64,000 nucleotides of DNA from Nemania diffusa (lineage: Eukaryota; Ascomycota; Sordariomycetes; Xylariales; Xylariaceae). The stretch is from contig JBBPUQ010000008.1 of the NCBI GenBank assembly GCA_038501195.1, forward strand, positions 1,530,001 through 1,594,000. The letters run 5' to 3'. Under the pieces are notes generated by a model. The model did not search any database, was not told the DNA's origin, and saw only the letters and a program-made list of their open reading frames with translations. Made by a program: the position numbers and the translations under genes. Shown in pieces: positions 48,451 to 57,841 of the stretch (positions are counted from its first letter, which is position 1; each line of letters starts with the position of its first letter).

Positions 48451-50055
48451 CTATTCAGCAACCCACACGGCAGCCATGCCCATGCCAGTACCGATGCACA
48501 TGCTCGTGAGGCCGACCTTCTCGCCGCGCCGCCTCAGCTCGTAGAGCAGGGTGCTGACCTGGCGGGCGCCGGTGCAGCCGAGGGGGTGGCCGAAGGCGAT
48601 GGCGCCGCCCTTGGGGTTGATTTTCTCCATGGGGAGGCCGAGCTCATTGGCGCACCAGAGGCACTGGGAGGCGAAGGCCTCGTTGATCTCGAAGATGTCG
48701 ACGTCGTCCTTGGTGAGGCCGGTGAGCTCGAAGACCTTGGGGATGGCCTTCCAGGGGCCGAGGCCCATGAGCAGGGGCTTGACGCCGACGACCGAGGCGG
48801 CGACGAACTTGCCGAGGACGGGCTGGCCGAGGCGCTCGGCGGTGCTGCGGCGCATCATGAGGACGGCGGCGGCGCCGTCGCTGATCTGCGAGGCGTTGCC
48901 GGCGTGGATGCTGCCGTCCTTGGCGAAGGCGGGCTTGATCTTGCCGAGGGAGGCGGCCGTGATGCCCGGGCGCACGCCGTCGTCCTGGGTCACCGTCACC
49001 TCGCGCGTCTCGCCCGACTTGGGGTCCTCGAACTTGACGGTCAGGGGGTGGATCTCCTCGTTGAAGAGGCCGGCTTCTTGCGCCTTGAGGGCCTTCTGGT
49101 ATGAGGAGGCTGCGAAGGCGTCTTGGTCGGTGCGGCTGATCTTGCGGTCCTTGGCCATGTCTTCTGACAGAACACCCATTGGTACCTTGCAGTTTGCCGA
49201 CTCGGGGTGCGATTCGAGGAGCTCGGAGAACTCTGATACGGCCGCGGGGCTGGGATAGATATTGTTAGCCTCTGCAGTTCTTGGGGATAAATCGATATGG
49301 GGGTTAAAACGGATTGAAAGAAACAAGGCTAGGGATCCGAAAGTACGTGGGCGGGGAGATAACATACCCATATTGCTGGCTCATACTCTCAACGCCGGCA
49401 CCGATACCGACCTCGATCATGCCGGCGCGGATCTGGTTGGCGACATCGACACAGGCTTGTAGGCCTGATGAGCACTGGCGGTTGAGGGTGCGCACAGCCG
49501 TGGTCTCGGGGAATCCGGCCACGAGAGCGGCGGCGCGCATCTCGGTGGCACCGCCACCAGGTGCTAGCACCTCACCCACACACACATCTTCTACTAGCGC
49601 TGGGTCTATGTTGGAGCGCGTGATTATGCCCTTCAGAGCGCCAGCCATCAGGTCCGATGCAGCCGTATCTTTGAATGCACCCTTGCCACCCTTGGTGAAT
49701 GCTGTGCGCAAGCAGGCTGTTACGACGATCTAGAAAGGCAGCACTATGGTTAGCTTCGCTGTGGTTTTTCATTCGACATTTATAATGACTAGGTAATTCT
49801 GGGACGGCGCGGTAGGGGGGATTGTCGAGTTATCACGTACATCATCGGCGTTCTTCTGGAGGATCCTGTCCCGGGCGGACTTGGAGCCGGAGATCTGGCC
49901 TGAGATCTGTGTTAATCTCTCGATGGCTGTCATATTCAATTATTGTTAGCGCTGGGTTTCGTCGTCAAAGTTCTTGCTGCCTCGTCTCGCACTCAAGGAC
50001 AAATACACAAAAGGAGTCGAACGGTGGCAATGGAGAAGAGCAGCTTACCACCCAT
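48451..50055 (-). CDS. POT1: Peroxisomal 3-ketoacyl-CoA thiolase with PTS2
   Basis: Last step of fatty-acid beta-oxidation, releasing acetyl-CoA in peroxisomes. Exons on the minus strand: 50055-50049, 49926-49841, 49729-49368 and 49249-48451, giving 417 residues. The N terminus MGAIERLTQISGQI carries a PTS2-type nonapeptide (RLTQISGQI, residues 6-14), close to the consensus apart from its last residue. The catalytic acyl-Cys is Cys117 in NRQCSSG; later motifs are EINEAFA, AFGHPLGCTGAR and MCIGTGMG with the second active Cys. The first exon is 7 nt; its 122-nt intron has donor GTAAGC and branch CTAAC. An in-frame ATG inside the end of that intron (MTAIERL) is the alternative start. Exon 4 shows strong third-position GC bias, unlike the neighbours. 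Confidence 0.94.
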
Positions 50056-50880
50056 TTTTTCTGATTATAGCTTTCAGACCGTCCGAAAATGCGACTGGGT
50101 GTGATTAGAACTGCAAGTATTCTGATGAACAATTGCTCGTCGTTTGTAAATATAGGTTTGCTACGATATACGTCGTAGAGAAGAACTCGTTGGTTTGAGA
50201 TTTTGTGGTGTTCAACAAGTAATAAGCGGTCATTCCAGAGAGAGCTGGGAAAGTAATCGGTATGCAGTAGACCCGATTACTCTGTAGACCTCGGGACTTT
50301 CCCAGCTTGGTTGGTGCATTTAGGTACCTACCCCAATGTTGCGGCGCATTGCGGCGCAATTGCAACGGTAGCTTGCTTCCCCAGGTGCGCTAACGCTGAT
50401 GTCAAGAGCGTCCGCCGAGGTACAACTAATGCAACACTTGATTGGTCGAAACCGGTAGCTGGTGGTTTTGGTGGGCCTTCACATGTTAAAGCACTCCATT
50501 CTTCTCAAATCAACCGACTGTCTCGATCCGGTGGCTACGTAATTGCACGTGGTGGTTGGAATTCAAACTTGCCTAAGAAACGGATAATCAATTATCCATT
50601 CGTGCATGCATACTTAATCAGGCATGTATTCTGTAGAAAGGTACATGGTAGAAATAGTGATGCAAGTGAGGCTTGGGATATTCGAATGATGGCAAACCTC
50701 TTATCCCAAAAACCGCAGTGCTTATACAGATCTTATAAATGAGCGTATTTAAGAGCTCCCGCATTCATTCGCCAAACCTAAAGTTGAAGCTTAAAATTAA
50801 TATTCATCATAGCTGAATTCTTAGGTTCTGTCACATGACCCAGCCCCTTTCTCATCATTTCTGGTCTACACCATCTTTTG
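50056..50880. other. Intergenic region upstream of thiolase
   Basis: About 825 bp between the thiolase start and the 3' end of the regulator gene. A plus-strand frame of 143 codons at 50311-50742 has no recognised family feature and is not called. Confidence 0.55.
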
Positions 50881-52688
50881 TTATAGCATGAGAGACTCAG
50901 TATGAGTTCCCTCCTGCGAGCAGAACGTATATGTAATATCCAGTCTCGCCGCACTAACAACATGTATCCAAGACAAATCCTCGACCCTCTGCCACACAGC
51001 AATTTGTTCCATGCTCTGTATTCCTTCCCCCTCCTCAAAGCCACCTTCTTCAATTTCGATTACACGCTCAATCACCTTAGCAGCAGAGATGCTATCCCAA
51101 ACCGCCTCCCGGATTGGTCGCCGTCGCAAGATATTCAAAACATCGCGGCGGACTACGGGATGTCGGCATTTGACCCCGATAATGTAAAGCACGGGGACAA
51201 TACCGACCTCGGGCGTAAAAGTCGGCTTTAATGATCGCTCGTGCGCCGCCGCTACGTCGCCCGCCAAGGCTACGCATTGCTGGAACTGGGATAGGAAGTT
51301 GTCATACTCCATTTCCTTGCCAGGTCCGTAACTACTGAGGATAGTCCAGGCGATAGTATGTTGTAGGCGTAACAGTGATATGAGCGAGCAAATGTCAGAA
51401 TCTGTCTCATAGAAGATGCCTTGTTGTAGCATATCTTCGAAGAGTGTCGACCATGTTTCTAACTGTTCGAGAACGATATCCTTAAATGACGCAGATGACG
51501 GCGGTACCTTATCCGTAGGGAACATTTGCTGCTCCGGGTTGCGCAGTCCCATTACCTGAGCGACGAGGATCTGAAGGTGGTCAGCGGCTTGGTCGAAAGA
51601 CTGAAAGCCACTGCCGGAGAGTGGAAGCTGAGACATAAGTGGCTCCTGGATATCGATGGGAGTCCAGTCGACCAGAAATGTGACGGCCTGCATGTCGAGA
51701 CGGCGGATCTGCCTCGTGATCTGGCATATAAGCGAGCGAACCCCGGAGAGTTTGCCATTGTCATACGTATTGCTGTTGTTCAGTATAACCTTGTCAATGT
51801 TGCGTAATAGCTCCACGCCTCCGCGTAGGTGCTTCATTGCTTGTATGTAGTTGCATGCCAGATGATCAAAGCAAGTGAAGAGATAGCAGACCAAAAGGGT
51901 GATGGCTGTTGTTTCGGCGCTGTCACCAATCTTCTGGTTCAACAGAAGTTGAATGGCACGATTATAGTGAAGCAAGGGTGCCTCATCCGGTAGTCGGTCT
52001 TTCAAAGATTGCGGTTGGCGCGCACGGTCGCGGGAATCGCGATCTAGGTAGTTTCGGTGGACCAAGGCCAGGGCCATGGCGGCATACCGTACTGATGGCA
52101 CCGTTTGGGAGAAGAACATGAGAGTCTTCTGCCATGATTCGCTAGGGTGGTATTCAGTCAGATGCTTAATCGAAATATACTCGAAAAAACTCATTGCCTC
52201 TGTCTGCGCCCGCCCAGTTACTGGCAAGATCATAAAAGGTTCGAGACTCTGCGAAATGAGGCTATGGTGTTTTGTGTGCAACCGTTTTGGATGATGCGTA
52301 TTAATTGTAGTGCAAGGGTAGCAACCGTGGTAGCTCTCTACTCTATTGGCCGCCTCGTTATAACCAGGACTTGATTCAATCTCAGGTTTGAAAGCGAGGG
52401 GCATTTCAGTATAGCCGTCACAGGTGCGACCTGTGGACTGGCATTTCAAGCATGAAGGGCGAGATAGATCGCATTTTATTCGTCTTATTCTGAGAGGTGC
52501 ATCGAGGCTGGGTTAGCTTTAGAGTATTTGAACTCAATTGATCGCAATGTATGAATGAATCTCTTTGACGGATTCCAGACTCACTTGCAAGTCTTACAGC
52601 CCAGTCTTGACTTTGGAGCGAACTTTCGAGGCTTTTTTCTCCAAGCTTGATTGACCGTCTTGGTGTTGTCGTCCTTAATTTCGTCCAT
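50881..52688 (-). CDS. Zn(II)2Cys6 transcription factor
   Basis: Fungal binuclear-cluster regulator, nuclear. Exons 52688-52585 and 52489-50881 give 570 residues. The cluster spans the intron: CKTCK from exon 1, then IRRIKCDLSRPSC and LKCQSTGRTC from exon 2, giving cysteines at 31, 34, 41, 48, 51 and 58 (C-x2-C-x6-C-x6-C-x2-C-x6-C). A basic stretch (RKKPRKFAPKSR) precedes it. The rest resembles the fungal-specific trans-domain type with helical segments such as LVCYLFTCFDHLACNYIQAMKHLRGG, read in parts. The 95-nt intron has a CTAAC branch. The translation start MDEIKDDNTK is the only ATG in the right frame. Target genes are unknown; it is divergent from the S33 peptidase and shares its promoter region. 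Confidence 0.88.
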
Positions 52689-53374
52689 CGCGTTGATGTT
52701 AGCTGGCCAAGGTTTACAGTAGGCGCCATTTCAAACAGAAGAGAGTCCTAGGGACACTACAGCCCCATACGTCTCCAGTTTCATACGGAAATGGCTTCGA
52801 GAAGCCAAGTATACCATGTACTGATCGAATATCAAGAGGATCGTCTACCTATTCGTCTGTTCGTATGCCAGGGGCTGTCATCCTACCTTAGCTAAGGTAA
52901 ATCTTAATGGAGACTAGTACGTATCAAAATGGATATTTATTGGCTAGTTCGTACAGGTGGGACGCCAAGAAAGGAGAATGCTTAGTTATTGTGGGATATT
53001 AATAGTAATACGAACAAGACCCGGACAACGAGCAATTACATCTCAAAATATGGATTCATTGGCTAGCTCGTATAAGCAGAGCCCCAGGAGAGTATGACTT
53101 CTCTCTAGGCATAAACCTGATGGTGCTGAGATAGATATTGATTGGCTGGTTCGTACAAGCTGAGCGCATTGTGGGTTGAATTGGAAAAATGCGGCTCCCT
53201 GAGGAGCTGAGCAATTGAAACCGGCCAACATGATTGACAGGCCTCTAAGGGCATCAAATGGTATAAGTAGTTCTTGGATATCGCAATTGTTTTGGCTGCA
53301 ATGATGATTACCACCACTTTCTTATATTAAACAACATAACTGAAAGCTCGACGAAACCCCTTCTACAGATAACA
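52689..53374. promoter_or_regulatory. Divergent promoter, regulator / S33 peptidase
   Basis: A 686-bp spacer containing three copies of a 19-bp motif, ATTGGCTRGYTCGTAYARG, at 52939-52957, 53058-53076 and 53141-53159, all on the plus strand. The first copy lacks the final AG match at one position. Each contains ATTGG, a reversed CCAAT core. Spacings are 119 and 83 bp. Confidence 0.7.
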
Positions 53375-54851
53375 ATGAAACGACTTGTGAATGCCCTCAT
53401 TCTTTGCACAGGCTTGGGGTGTAAAGCCGATAGTTCCGATAATATGGACATGATCTACGGATTTGACAATGTGAGTCTTGCACTTTGCCAAACCTCGCCG
53501 TCTAAGAATTTCAAGCTTTCTAACTAGCCATCTAGATTGAACCATCAGCCAACCTCACGTGGACTCCATGTTTCGATGATTTTACATGCTCTAGACTGGA
53601 AGTTCCTTTGGATTATTCAAACACGAGCCTCGGCACGACGTCAGTTGCCTTCATAAAACTGGCTGGCAAAAATGCCACTGCCGAGTCTCCCAGTATTATA
53701 CTCATCCCCGGTAAGATCTCGATCAGGTCACTCAAGCAAAGTTACATAAAATCCACGTGACTGAACTAACCCTTCGTTAGGCGGTCCGGGCGGATCTGGC
53801 ATCGACCTCCTACTCACAAACCAGGCTCTCGCAGGGCAACTTTTCGGCGAACAGTACAACATCGTCTCTTATGACCCCCGAGGCGTGAACAACAGCGGTT
53901 TGAGCCTCGATTGCTTCTCAGGGAACGCAGAAGCAAGATCGACCTTCATTCGACTACATAGTACAGGGGTTACCAACATCTCATCAACATCGCTCGAGGA
54001 ACAGTATTATTCAAGCTCTATTTACGGAGAGTGGTGCAACAGTGCTGTCGAGAATGACTCGCCTCATGGATATTATGTGACTACAACGGCCGTTGCCCAT
54101 GATTTACTCACATTTATAGAAGCTGAGGCTGAGGCGGCTGGTCAGGCGTCATCAGACGCCAAATTGTGGTGTTATGGCGTCAGTTACGGCACTGTCGTCG
54201 GCGCCACTTTCGCTTCCATGTTTCCTGACCGAGTTGGGAGAATGGTACTCGATGGTATTGTAAACGCAGAGCAATATTATAACAATGACTGGAGGGACAA
54301 CGTCGATCAAATGGACGAGGCCATGGCAAAATTCTCGAGTCTCTGCCATTCCGCAGGCCCTGAAGCTTGTTCCTTCTGGGGACCCACGGCAGCTAACATC
54401 ACGGCTAGAATAGACGGCATCATCTATCAGCTTCAGAACCAGCCAGTCCCTATAAGCGGAGTCCAGAATCTAGACCTACCGGCACTAGTCACCTATTCAG
54501 ACCTAAAGGCCCTTTTTGTCACTGCTCTCTACACCCCAATAGCGTCCTTCCCAGTCATGGCCGACACCCTACACCAGTTCGAGCTTGGGAACGCGTCTGC
54601 TCTTGCGGGTACGTTTGGCGGGTTAGGTATAGTTGCGTCCGACGCCGGTCTTGTTATCCGGTGCGCCGATTCGTATCAGCGAAACAAGCTTACTACTATT
54701 GAAGAATTCAAGAGTTACGTCGAGTACACTGTTTCCAAGAGCAAGTACGTCGGCGATATCTACCCCATCTTCGTGGAAAGTATCTTGTGTAGATCATTTC
54801 AACCGCAACTGCCTGATAGCATGGTGGTTCAAGGTAAGCAATCCCTTTTGG

Positions 54852-54885
<34 letters not shown>

Positions 54886-55383
54886 TTCTGAAGGCTTCAT
54901 GTCCGGAAAAGGTAAATAAACACCTACATTAGACTCAAAATCTAACAAGTTTCTTACTTATCCAGACTCAATAAGTGGACTACAAAAGTCCACGTCCTTC
55001 CCGATCCTGTTTGCGAGTAATACTGTCGATCCTATAACGCCTTTAAAATCGTACGTTTGGGTCAAATTGTTTCGACATCTGGTATCTTGCTAATTGATCT
55101 TACGACTTGGCAGGGCGCGCACGATATCTTCTCGATTCCCTGGATCGGTAATCCTATTGCAAGAAGCTGTTGGTGTAAGTTGTTATTGAATCTCAATCAT
55201 ATGGCCGTCTCAAAAAAGAGCCTAAGCTTACTCGTCGGCTATTTATCTTGAATGCAGCATACAGTCATCAACCAGGGGGGATCAAACTGTTACTTTGAAC
55301 ATGTCCAGGCATACCTTCAAGGCATAGTTCCGCCGTCCAACATTACGTGCCCGCAGCAGTTCATACCTTTTATAGGCATTTGA
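53375..55383 (+). CDS. Secreted serine peptidase, S33/TAP-like alpha/beta hydrolase
   Basis: Extracellular tripeptidyl-aminopeptidase-like hydrolase by family. Exons 53375-53470, 53536-53710, 53781-54833, 54894-54911, 54966-55050, 55114-55174 and 55258-55383 give 537 residues. A short signal peptide starts MKRLVNALILCTGLGCKA. The oxyanion region is IPGGPGGSG and the nucleophile is Ser225 in YGVSYGT. The Asp is 469 in SNTVDPITP and the His is 497 in EAVGHTV. Several N-glycosylation sequons are visible. The fourth exon is 18 nt. The preceding 60-nt intron contains a C30 tract and is a multiple of three, so retention would insert GKQSLLD, ten prolines and ISE without a frameshift. The stop lies 58 bp from a fold-back element. 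Exact substrate unknown. Confidence 0.88.
54853..54882 (+). repeat. C30 homopolymer inside an intron
   Basis: Thirty consecutive C residues within the 60-nt segment between exons 3 and 4 of the S33 peptidase gene. If that segment is translated, they encode ten prolines. Long C runs are prone to length change and to assembly error. Confidence 0.9.
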
Positions 55384-55441
55384 AAAAAAGCAAGCTGCGG
55401 AGGGGTTCGGTAAGATTTAGGAAGTTGCTGGCTAGTAGGGA

Positions 55442-56324
55442 GGGCCATATGCACATTATCCGACAAACGATTTTTTTTTTTTACTTTTTTGTTTTTCGTT
55501 TTTTGTTTTTAGTTTTTAATAACATATAAACATACCAAATGTACAAAATTAACGCATTTATATAATAAAACATTAAAATAAATTATATATTTTTTATTTT
55601 TAATGCTTTAATTAAATTTAAATAATTTAATTAATTTAAACTGCTGTGTTAAAAGCGTATTAACTTTAGATATATAGTAGCTATATGACTTGCTGTTACG
55701 CTTTGATCGCCGAGCAGCGAGATCGCATATAGAGCTATCTGCTTTTTTATAATTGACTTAACTGACTTAACTGACTTGACTGACTTAATTGATTTAACTA
55801 GACCTAATTGACTTGATTGATCTGATTGACCTGACTGACTTAACTGGACCTAATTGACCTGATTGATTTAATTGACCTGATTGATTTAATTAATCTAATT
55901 GACCTGACTTAGTTGACTTAACTAGATCTGATTAAACTAGTTGATTTAATTGAGTCAACTAAGTTAATTTAGTCAATTAAATCCAGTTAAGTTAGTTAAA
56001 TCAGTTAGATCAATCAAGTCAGTCAAGTCAATTAGGTTAATTATAAAAAAGCAGATAGCCCTGTATATGCGATTTCTGCTGCTCGGCAGTTAAAGCGCGA
56101 TTGTAAATGCAAGTTGTACGGCTTTAAAGTCATTGTACTTTTAATACAGCAGCTTAAATTATATTTATATATAATTGCAACATTCAATATAATAAATAAT
56201 ATTAATGTTTTATTATATAAAAGTATTAGTTTATATTGTTAAAAAAACTAAAAACTAAAAACAGAAAACTAAAAACGAAAAAATAAAAAAGAAAATCGTT
56301 TGTCGGATAATGTGCATATGGCCC
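55442..56324. mobile_element. Fold-back (inverted-repeat) non-autonomous element
   Basis: An 883-bp near-palindrome without coding capacity. The ends are GGGCCATATGCACATTATCC on the left and its reverse complement on the right, and both arms continue with GACAAACGAT, a T-rich or A-rich run, and TATATAATAAAACATTAA. Both arms also carry GAGCAGCGAGATCGCATATA-like and GCTATCTGCTTTTTTATAATT blocks. The centre (about 55753-56042) is a degenerate 5-bp repeat of the TTGAC/TTGAT/TTAAC type, itself inverted. The AT-rich parts suggest some RIP. No clear target duplication was found: the flanks AGTAGGGA and ACCGTCGG do not match. It is probably a DNA-transposon derivative. Confidence 0.83.
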
Positions 56325-56826
56325 ACCGTCGGCTAGTGCTACTTTACCTACAGCGCTCAGGGGTCGCAATGAACCCAGTTCATCTCAACCACGCCTCCTT
56401 GTTGGGTTGAGCTGGGGCGACTCAACATCGCCACTATTGGGTTGATTAGGATGGATTGAGATAGGTTGATATAATAATTCTTATAGAAGAACTAGATGCT
56501 TTTGGGAGTAATGGAGACAAAGATTAGAGGCAATCACAGCCTATTTATTAACTTTCTCGCCTCTTTTCTCATTGCTGAACACATGACCACTGTATCAAAC
56601 TCCATTCATCTCCGTCGCAATCACGAGCCTACGTCGCTAGCGACTCTCGAGGCCTTCAAGGTCGACCTAGGGCTTGTCTCGCTCTTAAAGCGAGACTGAG
56701 CTTGGGGTACGAGGTCCTTACTAAGTTTCTTAAGAAGAAAGAGAAAATTTCTTTTCTTCACGTAAGATGTGCATAGTGGCTATTTGTAGTTCCTAGAGGC
56801 TGACATAGTGTTAGGTGATAAAGTCA
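56325..56826. other. Intergenic region between two inverted-repeat elements
   Basis: About 500 bp with no recognised gene. Repeated TTGGGTTGA/TCAACC words occur at 56380-56470. A 67-codon frame at 56496-56699 has no family feature and may be a transposon fragment. Confidence 0.5.
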
Positions 56827-57017
56827 TTACCCTATCCCTTTGGGTGCCGACTCGGCACAGCGACTTAAAAGTGGGATGGCGGAGCTAAGCTTTATTTGCA
56901 TATACCCAATAAAACTATTATCCGAGCATGATTTTATACTGTTATTGGGTATATATAAATTAGTTCGGCCTCACTATGCACCTTTTAAGTCACTGTGCCC
57001 CAAAGGGATAGGGGTTA
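56827..57017. mobile_element. Short MITE with TTA target duplication
   Basis: A 185-bp element (56830-57014) flanked by TTA on both sides (56827-56829 and 57015-57017). The ends are inverted repeats: left CCCTATCCCTTTGGG...GGCACAGCGACTTAAAAG, right the reverse complement with few changes. A second inner inverted pair, TATACCCAATA and TATTGGGTATA, lies at about 56900-56953. A TTA duplication fits the PIF/Harbinger group, though a TA duplication (Tc1/mariner) is also possible. Non-coding. Confidence 0.75.
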
Positions 57018-57841
57018 AATTCGTAATTCTGGCTGTATATCAATAGCCCTTTATTGACCTAGAGGGCCAGGAATCAATTGATCTTTTTTTGAGGTCTCTA
57101 CTACACTCTTATTCTTACTCCTAGTTGCTTACAAGTCTCCCTTTCACCCTGGGACTACACTCTCTAACATCTATACTGGTAGTAGTCTATCTGTCTTTTC
57201 AGAAGCTTATTTATCTCTGATTGAGCACTACGTCTCCGATACAACTACATGCACTCCCCGCGCCGCCTGGCAATTGAGTATTGAATCCACAAACTGACGA
57301 GGCCATATAAGAATAATCCTGACTATCGAAACACCGTCAAACAATCGACCTATTAAGATCAACGCAACTAGATAGATTATAATTTATGTGAAGTTATTGT
57401 TTTTAAGAATATCCCGAAATCTGAGATGAAATGGCCTTGATACTGTTTAGTTAACTTTTATACTCCTTTGGTAACTTGTATTGCTTACGGCTGTTGTAAA
57501 AGCTTTAGGCTTGGATATAATATCTTTCTGTTATTCAACACTACTAGGTACAACTTTAGTTGGTAAGTCCTGACGAAACCAAGTAAAGTGGGGCTGGGCA
57601 CGAGTAGGGTTTTGGTGGCGGCTGCAGTAGTTCTTCTTGCTGCACAGCCACACAATGCGGTGGCTTGGTTATCCACGAACGGGCGTTTTAGGGTTTGGCA
57701 CCATACCATACGATGCTAGTTCAATGCGAACCCCGTAACATGTACTGGCCCTGGGGTGACTACGTAGTATAACACCCATTTAACACTATTACCTATAAAG
57801 CTATTTGTTATTCATCTGGCAGCGCTCTGGGCTCTCTGTTC
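57018..57841. other. Intergenic region upstream of the DUF6604-like gene
   Basis: About 820 bp with no supported gene. A 74-codon minus-strand frame at 57485-57709 has no recognisable feature. Confidence 0.5.

Noticed and set aside
48551..49258. Long frames (235 and 172 codons) antisense to the thiolase
   Set aside because: They are shadows caused by strong GC bias in the thiolase coding strand.
50311..50742. 143-codon plus-strand frame upstream of the thiolase gene
   Set aside because: No family resemblance, no neighbouring exon, and it lies in the promoter/3' spacer region. It is probably a chance frame.
55390..56330. Palindrome as an assembly artefact (inverted duplication)
   Set aside because: The two arms differ by many substitutions and run-length changes, as expected for an old inverted repeat and not for a copied read.
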